Assembly (NCBI RefSeq): GCF_014502795.1
Contig: NZ_JACVHF010000003.1
Coordinates: forward strand, 62,001-126,000
DNA from: Heliobacterium chlorum
Lineage (GTDB): Bacteria > Bacillota > Desulfitobacteriia > Heliobacteriales > Heliobacteriaceae
Direction: 5' to 3'
DNA length: 64,000 nt
The position numbers were made by a program, and so were the translations under genes. Position 1 is the stretch's first letter; each line of letters starts with the position of its first letter. The notes beneath the pieces are model-generated. The model made no database searches. It was not told the DNA's origin and was given only the letters and a program-made list of their open reading frames with translations. Positions 1-8,182 of the stretch are shown piece after piece.

Positions 1-52
1 GACTTTTCTGCAAATATAGGATTGTTTTGCGCAAGGATAGCAAGAAATAAAA

Positions 53-77
53 AAAAGACTGAAGGTTTCAGTCTTTT
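53..77 (-). terminator. Intrinsic terminator of the two-component operon
   Basis: An 11-bp perfect stem with a 3-nt loop (arms 53-63 and 67-77). Read on the minus strand it is followed by a run of T. It lies 30 nt past the response regulator stop. Confidence 0.85.
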
Positions 78-106
78 GAAGCATTGTCCCCGTTTTTCTG
101 TTTTGC

Positions 107-1732
107 TCATCCCTGATTCAGAGCGGAGCGCTTGATTTGTTGGCGATACTGATTCGGAGTCATACCGGTTGATTTGCGAAATACTCGGCAAAAATAGCTG
201 GAATCCTGGTAGCCCACTTGACCGGCAATTTGTACGAGGTTCATATCGGAGTCACTTAAACATTTTTTAGCCTTTTCTAGGCGAACCTCTGTCAAAAAGT
301 CGACGAAGTTACATCCCTTCTCTTGCTTAAATATGCGACTGAAGTAATAAGGCGAAAGATGGACAAACCGGGCCACCTCTTCTAAGGTTACATTACGCTG
401 GCAATTGACGGTAATGAACTCACAAGCTTTATTGATGAGTCGTTGATTCGTACCGGAACGGTTTATCGTCATGTTTTCAAAGAGACGCTCCACCGTGTGG
501 CGCATACATTGAGATATTTCCAGTTTTGTGCGGCACTTCATCAACCGATGGATATGGGCCTGATTGGCTAAAGACAACTGTTCCAAGTTCGCTCCGCCTT
601 CGACAGCCGCTCGGGAAAGGAGAATCAGCAATTCCAAAAGATAGGTTTTTACAGATCCTTCGTTCGGCACCTTGTCAAATACATTCTCCAGAAGCGCTGC
701 TAAGGCTGTGTACGCATCATCTCGCTCTCCGCAGCGCACTTTTTCCAACAATGCTCTTTCTCCTTGAAAGGGAAAGACAACCGTATTGGGTTTTAGATGA
801 GGCACATCATCGATATGAATGACCTGATTCTGACCAAGAAAATAGCTTTGGCGTGAGGCCGATAAGGCTTCTTGATACGATTTCCCTACTTCCGCCATAT
901 TGACGTATCCATGGCCGATGCCAATCGTCACGGTGACATCCATCGATTGACTGATCCGTTTGCGAATTTTCTCGGCCACACGACGGCTATAGTTGTCGGC
1001 ACTACTGACGGCAGAAGCATCCCATCCTAAAAGAACGACAAAACTATCCTGTTCAAAAGGGACAATAATAGCTTCTTCATTGATAAGCGAGGTAATATTC
1101 TCCAAGAGCTGTTGTTTGAAAAACTGTTTTTCTAGTTCTGTCTTACTGGACATCATTTCCGAAAAACGATCCACGTCGATAACCATCGCCACGGCTGCAT
1201 TGAAATTGAAATTTAAAAAAGCGGCTCGTTCATGAATCTCTTCCAGTGTCTCTATTTTTCCACTTAACAGATCAGTGACAAAGGACATTTGAACGAACGG
1301 TTTGGCTTTGGTCAACTGTTGCTGCATCATTTCTTCTTGACGTACCTTCTCTTTGTCTACACGCACCTGCCCAATAACCAATGAGAGAACTTTCACTAAA
1401 TCTACCGGACGAATCGGTTTGAGCAGGTATTCAACAGCGCCCCATTTGATCGCTTCATGGGCATAACGAAACTCGTCAAAGGCGGTGAGAATGACTATCT
1501 TTACAGAAGGTAATTGCTGGCGTATACGTTTCATGGCCTCTAAACCGTCTACACCGGGCATTTGAATATCCATCAAGATGATGTCGGGGCGAACCGCAAA
1601 GGCCATTGTACAAGCATCTTCACCGTTATCAGCCTCAGCAATCACATCGATCGACGGGCACTGCACCGATAAAATCTGCCGGATTGCTTGCCGTTCCAAC
1701 GATTCATCATCGACAACCAGTAACTTACACAT
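107..1732 (-). CDS. YesN-type response regulator with AraC-family DNA-binding domain
   Basis: A 541-aa two-component response regulator. Residues 1-120 form a receiver domain with the acidic pair D8-D9, phospho-acceptor D55 (LMDIQMPG) and the conserved K of LLKPIRP. A middle region of about 300 residues resembles the poorly conserved linker of YesN proteins. The last 100 residues hold two AraC-type helix-turn-helix motifs (YYFSRIFKQEKG and YFCRVFRKSTGMTP). It starts 12 nt after the histidine kinase stop, so the two are one operon. It probably activates a transport or catabolic gene set in response to the ligand of the PocR kinase; the targets are not visible here. Confidence 0.9.
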   Translation of the reverse strand: MCKLLVVDDESLERQAIRQILSVQCPSIDVIAEADNGEDACTMAFAVRPDIILMDIQMPGVDGLEAMKRIRQQLPSVKIVILTAFDEFRYAHEAIKWGAVEYLLKPIRPVDLVKVLSLVIGQVRVDKEKVRQEEMMQQQLTKAKPFVQMSFVTDLLSGKIETLEEIHERAAFLNFNFNAAVAMVIDVDRFSEMMSSKTELEKQFFKQQLLENITSLINEEAIIVPFEQDSFVVLLGWDASAVSSADNYSRRVAEKIRKRISQSMDVTVTIGIGHGYVNMAEVGKSYQEALSASRQSYFLGQNQVIHIDDVPHLKPNTVVFPFQGERALLEKVRCGERDDAYTALAALLENVFDKVPNEGSVKTYLLELLILLSRAAVEGGANLEQLSLANQAHIHRLMKCRTKLEISQCMRHTVERLFENMTINRSGTNQRLINKACEFITVNCQRNVTLEEVARFVHLSPYYFSRIFKQEKGCNFVDFLTEVRLEKAKKCLSDSDMNLVQIAGQVGYQDSSYFCRVFRKSTGMTPNQYRQQIKRSALNQG

Positions 1733-1744
1733 TTCCTGTCTCCT

Positions 1745-2992
1745 TTACGATGGATACTCTGTTTTCCGGGACACGGGCAGATAAACACGAGCGGTCGTGC
1801 CTTTTCCAGGCTCCCCGGAGAGTTCAATGCCGTATTCCTTGCCGAAATAATGTTGAATCCGGTTGTGTACATTCATGATCCCTAGACCTGTCGTATGGCT
1901 CTGTCCATGCTTGTGATGGTTTAGTTTCTTTCCGTCATCAAAGATGAGGGCAACCTGATCTGCTGCTATGCCTATTCCCGTATCGGCAATGGTAATTAAT
2001 AATCGATTTTGAGCTTCGGCAGCAGAGATAGAGATTTGTCCCGCCCCTTTCTTGGGTTCCAAGCCATGAATGATGGCATTTTCCACTAAAGGCTGCAAAG
2101 TCATCGTGGGAATCTGCAAATCCATCAGTTCTTCCGGTATATCGACAGCAGCACCGATACGATCACCAAAACGAGCTGACTGGATCGATAGATAACTTTG
2201 AATATAATTGACTTCATTACAGAGGATACTCATGGGGCGATTATTGCGCAGATTATGGCGCAATAAGTCCGATAAGGCGTAAACGATTTCCTCCGTCTGT
2301 GTGGCTCCTTCAAGGAGAGCGAGTCGAGCGATCGTGTTTAAAGTATTGAACAAGAAGTGCGGGTTTATCTGAGACTGCAGAGCTTTGATTTCGGCTTCCC
2401 TCAACATCTTCTCCAAGTCAGCCTTATCTTTCATCTGGAACATAAGCTGCCGTTGTATGATATTGACCATACCGATTTCTACGATGTAATTGGTCATGAT
2501 ATATAACAAATCTGCAGCAGCTTTGACTTTGTTTTCTGGTACCACCTCTAATTGAGCGAATGTTTCTTTTACCTTTTCCCTGTCTAGACCTAAATCGCGA
2601 GTTTTTTCAACCGCTTCCGCATAAACGTCATAATCCTGATCAGCACAGACAACTTGTCCAGCTAAAAATGCACCCATATATTGCCCGTTGACGATGATCG
2701 GAGCGGCCACATCGGTCAATCCACTGTGACAGCGAAACACATGAGCCCCCTGAAAGGTAACAGCCTTTCTGCCGCCGAGATCGTCGGAACACATACATCG
2801 GGATAGTCCTTCCGAAGTAGAACGTACATAGAGGCAAAAGGGGGTAAAATTGCTCGGTTCGGTTACGGGCCGTCCATCACGATCGACGATGACCGCGGCC
2901 AATCCCGTGGCCTCAGCAAATTTATTTTGTATTTCTTGTAACTTTCCCACATCTACAATGTCATTTAACAGATGATCCTGGTATTTTTCCAT
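1745..2992 (-). CDS. Cytoplasmic sensor histidine kinase with PocR ligand-binding domain
   Basis: A 415-aa kinase. Residues 15-115 look like a PocR sensory domain with C53, C66, C68 and C88, a domain known to bind small metabolites. The kinase part is the LytS/YesM type: the H box is QINPHFLFNTLN with phospho-acceptor H212, followed by an ATPase domain with ENAIIHG, DTGIG and GLGIMNVHNR. There is no transmembrane segment, so it senses an intracellular signal. A good ribosome site (CGGAGG) precedes the ATG. It is co-transcribed with the YesN regulator and follows a TctC-type lipoprotein gene in the same direction. Confidence 0.9.
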   Translation of the reverse strand: MEKYQDHLLNDIVDVGKLQEIQNKFAEATGLAAVIVDRDGRPVTEPSNFTPFCLYVRSTSEGLSRCMCSDDLGGRKAVTFQGAHVFRCHSGLTDVAAPIIVNGQYMGAFLAGQVVCADQDYDVYAEAVEKTRDLGLDREKVKETFAQLEVVPENKVKAAADLLYIMTNYIVEIGMVNIIQRQLMFQMKDKADLEKMLREAEIKALQSQINPHFLFNTLNTIARLALLEGATQTEEIVYALSDLLRHNLRNNRPMSILCNEVNYIQSYLSIQSARFGDRIGAAVDIPEELMDLQIPTMTLQPLVENAIIHGLEPKKGAGQISISAAEAQNRLLITIADTGIGIAADQVALIFDDGKKLNHHKHGQSHTTGLGIMNVHNRIQHYFGKEYGIELSGEPGKGTTARVYLPVSRKTEYPS

Positions 2993-3177
2993 GGGTACCT
3001 CCGTTTAGAAAAACTATTAAATCGAACATATCACAAAGAGATCTTATTTTAGTCCAAAAAAATTCGCCAATTTGAATTAATATTCTACATTTATCTCCGG
3101 TCCCCTGCTTGTTATTGTTTTCCTCTCCACAATCTTGACAAAAAATAACCGGCACCAACGTGCCGATGGTCAGGCGA

Positions 3178-4116
3178 TTAGGGCTCATCGATTGCAGAGA
3201 CTTCCTCTCCAAAAAGAAATTCCGGCGATTGACCGATCCTTTCCATATCTTTCAGATAATCAATATCCATACAGATTTTCTTGATGCCATCGCGAAGACG
3301 CTTCACAATTTCCATGTTCGTGCCTTTCGGCACAGCTAGTCCTTTCCGGATACCTGCGGTGAAATCGACTCCTTGTTCCTTAAAAGTGGGTACATCCTTA
3401 ACCAGCGGAACAGGCTGCTCAGCAGCGATGGCAACTAGGTGAGCTTTATCGGCATCACGCAAAGCCACTAAAAGATTGGTTAGAGCCGCTTCGACAGTTC
3501 CTTCCGCTAAAGCCGCATTCAGTTCTTCCGGGCTTGCAAACAACAGAGGCGTAACTTTAATTCCTAGAAATTGTTGTAATGAAGACAGTGCCAAAGGGCA
3601 ACCATCGGAGGTATTCAGTAGGCCCACGGTCAACTTCCCGTTCTTTTTTTTTGCCTCTGTGCAAAAGAGATCGACCGTTTTGTTCGAACTTGACTGACTG
3701 ACATAAAGCACTAAGGGGTAATAGGCCACCTGACCTAGCTGGACCCAGTCATCATATCCTTTCTCTTTCAGTCCTTGAAGGACAATCTCGGCGGTACTGA
3801 CTAGGCCGATTGAATATCCGTCAGCCTTGGCTTGAGTAATATCGTGAAATCCCTTCTCGCCGTTAGCGATGGTTCTGTAGTCTATAGATAGGGGCTGCTC
3901 ATTAAAATACCTTTTCCAATATTTCTGTATTACCCGGACCTGAAGATCGCTAAGACTGCCGACCTCTTCCATCATGATCAGGCTAACCGGTTTTTCCGGA
4001 AAACGGGTGTAGAGGGGATCGGAAACCGGTTCCGCTTTGCGACTACACCCCGCCAGGAGAAAGATGACGATTACCCCCAACAAGACTATTATAGTAATTG
4101 GTGTTTTCCGACCCAC
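3178..4116 (-). CDS. TctC/Bug-family substrate-binding lipoprotein (orphan)
   Basis: A 312-aa protein with a basic N-terminus, a hydrophobic segment and the lipobox LLAGC (C24), so it is an exported lipoprotein. The rest resembles the Bug/TctC receptors of tripartite tricarboxylate transporters: PEKPVSLI near the start, a GYSIG turn and a C-terminal KDVPTFKEQGVDF stretch. The membrane partners TctA and TctB are absent here. It starts with GTG after GGGAGGG. Its place upstream of the kinase suggests an extracellular ligand sensor, but the spacing to the kinase (185 nt) leaves co-transcription open. Confidence 0.8.
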   Translation of the reverse strand: MGRKTPITIIVLLGVIVIFLLAGCSRKAEPVSDPLYTRFPEKPVSLIMMEEVGSLSDLQVRVIQKYWKRYFNEQPLSIDYRTIANGEKGFHDITQAKADGYSIGLVSTAEIVLQGLKEKGYDDWVQLGQVAYYPLVLYVSQSSSNKTVDLFCTEAKKKNGKLTVGLLNTSDGCPLALSSLQQFLGIKVTPLLFASPEELNAALAEGTVEAALTNLLVALRDADKAHLVAIAAEQPVPLVKDVPTFKEQGVDFTAGIRKGLAVPKGTNMEIVKRLRDGIKKICMDIDYLKDMERIGQSPEFLFGEEVSAIDEP

Positions 4117-4172
4117 AAAGAACCCTCCCAGCCATCGACGTCATTGGATCAGATCGCTTTAAACAGCGAGCG

Positions 4173-4201
4173 GTATTACATCGTACGCATGATTATCTCA
4201 A
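4173..4201 (-). promoter_or_regulatory. Sigma-A type promoter of the binding-lipoprotein gene
   Basis: On the minus strand TTGAGA (4201-4196), a 17-nt spacer and TAATAC (4178-4173). It lies between the upstream spoVG terminator and the GTG start at 4116. Confidence 0.6.
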
Positions 4202-4217
4202 TCATGCCGACCATAAA

Positions 4218-4251
4218 AAAAACGCCTGGATTTATTGTTCCAAGCGTTTTT
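4218..4251 (-). terminator. Terminator of the downstream spoVG copy
   Basis: An 11-bp stem with one mismatch (arms 4219-4229 and 4240-4250), followed on the minus strand by seven T. It is 6 nt after the spoVG stop. Confidence 0.8.
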
Positions 4252-4256
4252 GCTAA

Positions 4257-4532
4257 CTACCCTTCTTGCTGGTTGCCTTCTGTTGTTGACTTCTCATAAG
4301 CTTCCATGATCGAATCAGTAATCATCTGCCAAGCTTGTGGTGTCAGCGGATGGGCAATGTACTTGTTTACATCGTTCATGGGTCTCCGTCTAGGCATCTC
4401 TACTATCTTGCCTTTTGGTCCTTCTATGATGCGAATGTCGTTAACGGTAAGTGCGTCATCAAAAGTGATTGACACAATCGCTTTTATTTTATCGAGGTTG
4501 ACTTGCGATATTTGTACATTGGTAATCATCAT
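4257..4532 (-). CDS. spoVG: SpoVG, RNA-binding regulator (copy 1)
   Basis: A 91-aa SpoVG-family protein. The family binds RNA and DNA and affects sporulation, division-septum placement and cell-envelope genes. Family hallmarks are TNVQIS near the start, RIIEGPKGKIVEMPRRR in the middle and YIAHPLTPQAW near the end. It has its own promoter and terminator, so it is expressed separately from copy 2. It shares the fold but is clearly divergent from copy 2, so this is an old duplication or two lineages. Confidence 0.92.
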   Translation of the reverse strand: MMITNVQISQVNLDKIKAIVSITFDDALTVNDIRIIEGPKGKIVEMPRRRPMNDVNKYIAHPLTPQAWQMITDSIMEAYEKSTTEGNQQEG

Positions 4533-4569
4533 TGCCCGATCCCCCTTAACACAACCTCTCCCTAAAGCA

Positions 4570-4598
4570 ATTGTAATATTTTTCTCTTACGATGTCAA
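4570..4598 (-). promoter_or_regulatory. Promoter of spoVG copy 1
   Basis: Near-consensus on the minus strand: TTGACA (4598-4593), a 17-nt spacer and TACAAT (4575-4570), 38 nt before the start codon. Confidence 0.75.
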
Positions 4599-4668
4599 TT
4601 ATATACATCGTTGGCCAAAGCCGCCTCATTGTATTAATGGTTAATATATTTTTATCAGTTTTAAACAA

Positions 4669-4695
4669 AAAACCAAGCCCAATTGGGCCTGGTTT
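4669..4695 (-). terminator. Terminator of spoVG copy 2
   Basis: Stem AACCAGGCCC/GGGCTTGGTT (minus strand) followed by T residues, 11 nt after the stop of copy 2. Confidence 0.8.
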
Positions 4696-4705
4696 CAATA
4701 TCCCC

Positions 4706-4987
4706 CTATATCCCCGCTGAACTCAATAAGGATGATTTTGCGCGCTCGTACGTTTCCAAGACAATGCTGGTCACCAGTGCACGCGCTTCCGGGGAGACGG
4801 GGTGAGCAATATCACGGTATTTCCCGTCGGCGGTTCTCCGGCTTGGCATAGCCACAAAAATGCCATTCGGACCTTCCACCACTTTTACTTCATGAATGAC
4901 AAACTCATTGTCGATGGTGACCGATGCGATCGCCTTGACGGGTCCTGTTGTGTTCAACTTTCTAATTTTCACATCCGTGACATTCAT
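4706..4987 (-). CDS. spoVG: SpoVG, RNA-binding regulator (copy 2)
   Basis: A 93-aa SpoVG-family protein: MNVTDVKIRKL at the start, EVKVVEGPNGIFVAMPSRR in the centre and DIAHPVSPEAR near the end. It has its own promoter, a strong ribosome site (GGGAGG) and its own terminator. With copy 1 it makes a tandem pair of separately transcribed paralogs. Confidence 0.93.
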   Translation of the reverse strand: MNVTDVKIRKLNTTGPVKAIASVTIDNEFVIHEVKVVEGPNGIFVAMPSRRTADGKYRDIAHPVSPEARALVTSIVLETYERAKSSLLSSAGI

Positions 4988-5033
4988 CCCTCATACCTCC
5001 CTTAAGTAAAAAACGTTCATCTCTGCTAGTTTT

Positions 5034-5061
5034 ATTTTATAACGAATCATCAGATAGTCAA
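5034..5061 (-). promoter_or_regulatory. Promoter of spoVG copy 2
   Basis: On the minus strand TTGACT (5061-5056), a 16-nt spacer and TAAAAT (5039-5034), 46 nt before the start codon. Confidence 0.65.
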
Positions 5062-5169
5062 TTGATGTACAAGGATTTTATAACCCTAATAATTATTTTT
5101 TTGTGTTAAAGTTGAGGGATACAGGATTAGGTTGAATTAAAGCCATTTTCTCGGGAGGAGAATTGCCTT

Positions 5170-5769
5170 TTGTCTCTATCTGTTTTTTTTGGCAGGGATG
5201 AAAATCGTCTATCTTACCCCGGCGTTTATGCACTACTCGATGAATTTGCAGTTAAGGCGGGTCTCTGGCAGAGAATTCGCTTGCGAATAATGCCAGGTTC
5301 TGGTTTAGACGGAACCGTTTCCTCCCCATTTGCTATTTATCTCACAGAACCGGTGCTCAATCTCGAAGACCCTCAGGTTATCGGTTATTTCGTCGCTCAT
5401 GAGATGATCCACATCAAATATTGGGACTTTTTGAAAAATATTTATCTACATATTGATTATGATAAGTTCTGCGCACTACGAATATTGTGCGAATTCCGAG
5501 CCGATATGGAAGGATTAGAGTTGGCTGGTATCACCGGAAATGACATAAAAACAGTCCATGATGTAGCCGAAAACCCCTTGGAACGAGCTGATAAGATCAC
5601 CTGTTATGAATCGGGATATCCCGAGCGAAGTCAACGCATCTTCTATTCTCAAAAATACAAGGATTTCGACGTGAATTTATTTGACGAGGTATTATTCGAT
5701 TTTTGTTTTGAGATGAGGATCGAAAAACCTTCCGCCTTTTTACGTTCAGTCAAGCGATCATTCCGATAA
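5170..5769 (+). CDS. Small soluble zincin-like protein (putative metallopeptidase)
   Basis: A 199-aa protein I cannot name. It has a zinc-peptidase signature HEMIH (H77, E78, H81) and, 27 residues on, EFRAD (E108, D112), the spacing and shape of the third-ligand helix of M48-type gluzincins. There is no signal peptide or membrane segment, unlike HtpX or Ste24, so it would act in the cytoplasm. The start is TTG, chosen because GGGAGGAG ends 9 nt upstream; no in-frame ATG fits. It stands alone between the spoVG promoter and a shared terminator. Protease function is inferred from motifs only. Confidence 0.7.
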   Translation: MSLSVFFGRDENRLSYPGVYALLDEFAVKAGLWQRIRLRIMPGSGLDGTVSSPFAIYLTEPVLNLEDPQVIGYFVAHEMIHIKYWDFLKNIYLHIDYDKFCALRILCEFRADMEGLELAGITGNDIKTVHDVAENPLERADKITCYESGYPERSQRIFYSQKYKDFDVNLFDEVLFDFCFEMRIEKPSAFLRSVKRSFR

Positions 5770-5793
5770 CTTTTTAACCATAACACAGTCCCT

Positions 5794-5836
5794 AAAAAAA
5801 AGGCAGCCCCGTTCTCCTGCCGGGGCTGCCTTTTTT
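5794..5836. terminator. Bidirectional terminator
   Basis: A stem of about 15 bp (arms 5797-5811 and 5821-5835) with A and T runs on both sides. It serves the metallopeptidase-like gene on plus and the small membrane protein gene on minus. Confidence 0.85.
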
Positions 5837-6171
5837 CAATCAAAAAAATCATCAATAGTGATGTCTATCCGAAAAAAGAGCAAAAACGAGGCGATCAAGG
5901 TAACAAAGCCCACAAAAATGGTAAATAACTCGTAATGAATCCCATCGAACCCGTCAATACTCTTTTTCCGTTGAGCCGCATAGATACCACTAAGAACAAA
6001 GAAAACACAGAGGAGAGCCATATTTACGTCCATGAGACGGATTCCACCGAAGACTGTACAATTCGGCTCAAAAAGGGAATAGAGCGATACGGTAATGATG
6101 ACTACACCCAAAATATAACGTGAGATGACTACCGACCAGTGAGACTCTTGAAACGTTTTCGTCGTGCTCAT
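5836..6171 (-). CDS. Small uncharacterised membrane protein
   Basis: A 111-aa protein with three predicted hydrophobic helices (about residues 14-35, 45-62 and 79-100) and a short acidic tail ending DITIDDFFD. I do not recognise the family. The start is the ATG at 6171, with AGGA 9 nt upstream; a longer reading from 6258 would run into the MerR gene. It lies 76 nt after the MerR stop and is probably in the same operon. Confidence 0.6.
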   Translation of the reverse strand: MSTTKTFQESHWSVVISRYILGVVIITVSLYSLFEPNCTVFGGIRLMDVNMALLCVFFVLSGIYAAQRKKSIDGFDGIHYELFTIFVGFVTLIASFLLFFRIDITIDDFFD

Positions 6172-6247
6172 AGGCACCATTCCTATTCTTGTGATTCTCA
6201 AGGTATTATAACAAAAATCCAAGGATACTAAAAGCATTTCACAAGGG

Positions 6248-6703
6248 CTAACTGCCAAGCCGTTCTAATATCATTGCGAGTGACTGTACTATCGTCTGTT
6301 CATGGGTGAACAAGTACTCCAGTTTTTCCTTAAGCGCTTCATTTGCTCCTTGCTGTATTTTGTTCAACAAGGGCAACAAAGTGGTGATCTCACGTTCCAG
6401 CGCTTCAACCCCATGGATGACGCTGTCCAACTGCTGAGAGACAAAAGGCTCAGCGCCAGATTCGTCGACAAGTAACAACTTCTCTTTGATTTCGTCAAGA
6501 CTGTATTTTTGTTCTTGCATGTCCTTAATCCATTGAATCCGTTCTACTGTCGACTCATCGTAAAGTCGATAGTTCCCATCGGTTCTCTCCGTAGGAACGA
6601 CCAGCCCCATTGAAGTATAAAAATCAATCGTTCGGCGGTTGACATTACAACGCTTAGCCAACTCACCGATTTTCAAGTGTTTTTTCTTTTCCAAGCATGC
6701 CAC
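6248..6703 (-). CDS. MerR-family transcriptional regulator
   Basis: A 151-aa regulator. Residues 10-75 hold the MerR winged helix-turn-helix (KIGELAKRCNVNRRTIDFYT, then GNYRLYDE). The rest is a long dimerisation helix. The C-terminal effector region has no cysteine cluster, so this is not an obvious metal sensor. A GTACA/TGTAC inverted repeat 20 nt upstream could be its operator. It is read away from the terC riboswitch. Confidence 0.85.
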   Translation of the reverse strand: MACLEKKKHLKIGELAKRCNVNRRTIDFYTSMGLVVPTERTDGNYRLYDESTVERIQWIKDMQEQKYSLDEIKEKLLLVDESGAEPFVSQQLDSVIHGVEALEREITTLLPLLNKIQQGANEALKEKLEYLFTHEQTIVQSLAMILERLGS

Positions 6704-6722
6704 CCCTTTCGAAATAAACAGA

Positions 6723-6739
6723 GTACAGTTATTGTGTAC
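6723..6739. promoter_or_regulatory. Inverted repeat upstream of merR, possible operator
   Basis: Arms GTACA (6723-6727) and TGTAC (6735-6739) with a 7-nt spacer, 20 nt before the MerR start. MerR regulators bind such dyads, but this one rests on position and symmetry alone. Confidence 0.35.
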
Positions 6740-6805
6740 GGTTGATTGTTAAAAAATAAGACGCCATAGCTTAATCATGCTCTCTAATACGCCCGTTTTC
6801 TCCAT

Positions 6806-6834
6806 TTGCCATATCGATACCCGTCCATTATACT
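6806..6834 (+). promoter_or_regulatory. Promoter of the terC transcript
   Basis: TTGCCA (6806-6811), a 17-nt spacer and TATACT (6829-6834). The transcript would begin near 6841, just before the riboswitch. Confidence 0.65.
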
Positions 6835-6867
6835 TAAGCCAAGTTTGGTTCCACCATCGTAAAAAGG

Positions 6868-6962
6868 TGTTTCAAAGGGGAGTAGCTTATTACTGATCGG
6901 TCAACAACCGGCTGAAAAGCCTGGCCGTCAGGGTGTTTAACGCCAGCAAGACCTTTGATTCA
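6868..6962 (+). ncRNA. Mn2+ riboswitch (yybP-ykoY class)
   Basis: The leader holds the class hallmarks in order: AAAGGGGAGTAG (6874-6885), a central GGCTGA hairpin, and CCAGCAAGACCTTTG (6943-6957). Helix P1 forms from TCAAAGG (6872-6878) and CCTTTGA (6952-6958). The class senses Mn2+ and commonly precedes TerC-like exporters, as here. The 3' P1 strand is also the 5' arm of the terminator, so ligand-bound P1 should prevent termination (an ON switch). Confidence 0.88.
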
Positions 6963-6995
6963 AGGTTGATTAACTTTGGATCAGAGGTCTTTTTA
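6948..6995 (+). terminator. Riboswitch-controlled terminator
   Basis: A 14-nt arm (6948-6961) pairs with 6978-6991 with one or two wobbles, then a T run. It competes with riboswitch helix P1. Confidence 0.8.
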
Positions 6996-7025
6996 TATAT
7001 ATTATAAGGAAAGGGTGAGTATCGA

Positions 7026-7766
7026 TTGGAATTCTTAAGCAAAATCAGCGGAATTCATCTAAGCGATTTTGGAGACCCCGCATTTTGGATGGCCGTCGGG
7101 AGCATCATACTAATTGACTTAATACTGAGCGGAGACAACGCCATCCTCATCGCGATGGCTTGCCGGAATTTGCCCCCCGAACTGCGCAACAAGGGTGTGA
7201 TCTGGGGAACGGCTGGTGCAATTGGTTTACGGATGATTTTAGGAGCAGCCATCATCTATCTGCTTAAAATTCCTTTGTTACAGGCCGCTGGTGCCTGCTT
7301 GCTGGCATGGATCGCGATTAAACTATTGGTTCAAGAGGAAGAACATGAAACGGTCGATGCACCTGATCGTTTGTGGCAAGCCGTAAAAACCATTATCGTG
7401 GCCGACGCCGTTATGTCTTTAGATAACGTCATGGCAGTAGCCGGCGTGTCCCACGGCAAACCAGGGTTGCTATGGTTTGGACTGCTGGTCAGCATCCCCC
7501 TCGTAGTCTACGGAAGCCGCCTCTTCCTTACCTTGATCGATCGGTACTCGATCATCTTATACGGAGGTTCAGCGATCCTCGGTTGGGCAGCCGGGAACAT
7601 GTTAGCTCACGACCCCCTTCTGATGTCTTTCTTAAAAGACATCGGTATCTCCTCTTATCTACTCGGAGAAAAAATCCTGGGAATCTTTTTTGCCGTCTTG
7701 GTCTTATTGATCGGCTGGTTCATAAACGCTCGCCAAAAACAAAAAACTTCGACCATGGAAGTATAG
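7026..7766 (+). CDS. TerC-family integral membrane protein, probable Mn2+ exporter
   Basis: A 246-aa TerC-family protein (YkoY/YceF type) with about seven membrane helices. The two half-repeats carry the acidic ion-path motifs LILSGDNAILIAM and VMSLDNVMAVAG. Relatives export manganese or load Mn2+ into exported proteins. The start is TTG at 7026 after AAGGAAAGGGTG; no ATG fits. Expression is controlled by the Mn2+ riboswitch directly upstream, which supports a role in relieving manganese excess. Confidence 0.9.
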   Translation: MEFLSKISGIHLSDFGDPAFWMAVGSIILIDLILSGDNAILIAMACRNLPPELRNKGVIWGTAGAIGLRMILGAAIIYLLKIPLLQAAGACLLAWIAIKLLVQEEEHETVDAPDRLWQAVKTIIVADAVMSLDNVMAVAGVSHGKPGLLWFGLLVSIPLVVYGSRLFLTLIDRYSIILYGGSAILGWAAGNMLAHDPLLMSFLKDIGISSYLLGEKILGIFFAVLVLLIGWFINARQKQKTSTMEV

Positions 7767-7817
7767 CCATGAATATACAATCGACACAAGAGTTCTGGGG
7801 ATTGGTTATGCTGTAAA

Positions 7818-7858
7818 GAAAACCCGGTTTAAACAATCAAAGTTCAAACCGGGTTTTC
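7818..7858. terminator. Bidirectional terminator after terC
   Basis: A 13-bp perfect stem (7818-7830 with 7846-7858) with A-rich and T-rich flanks; it follows terC and the 92-aa gene on the other strand. Confidence 0.85.
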
Positions 7859-7903
7859 TATTGAATTCTAATATAACTAAGTTGTTCTGTCAATGCCTTT
7901 GTT

Positions 7904-8182
7904 TTAACCGACAAAAGCAAACAACTCTTCCGCCAAAGCCAGGCTTTGAATGATAAATAACAGTTTTTCCAGCTTAACGATACTAAAGTCCTCTTCATCT
8001 GAGGCGACGATAAGGAAGCTGTGCAGTGTCTCCGATTGGGGGCATCGATGCTTTAATAAACGCATACATTTTTTGACCCAAGCTTCGAAGGGCAAAATCC
8101 GACAGGCCACATTAGCTGATAATGGTGTCGTGATGCTTAACTTGATCATTTCGCCCTCATCGGCTAGTTCCGTAAATGTCAT
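7904..8182 (-). CDS. Hypothetical 92-aa protein
   Basis: An uncharacterised 92-aa protein with a Leu-rich, probably helical C-terminus and two cysteines (in ACRIL and HRCPQSE). It has no membrane segment or known motif. The reading starts with ATG after a purine-rich stretch (GGGGGG 9-14 nt upstream). Support is the open frame, the ribosome site and the terminator downstream; homology was not recognised. Confidence 0.5.
   Translation of the reverse strand: MTFTELADEGEMIKLSITTPLSANVACRILPFEAWVKKCMRLLKHRCPQSETLHSFLIVASDEEDFSIVKLEKLLFIIQSLALAEELFAFVG

Noticed and set aside
2961-3212. 83-codon minus-strand frame between the lipoprotein and kinase genes
   Set aside because: It overlaps both neighbours and has no motif or ribosome site.
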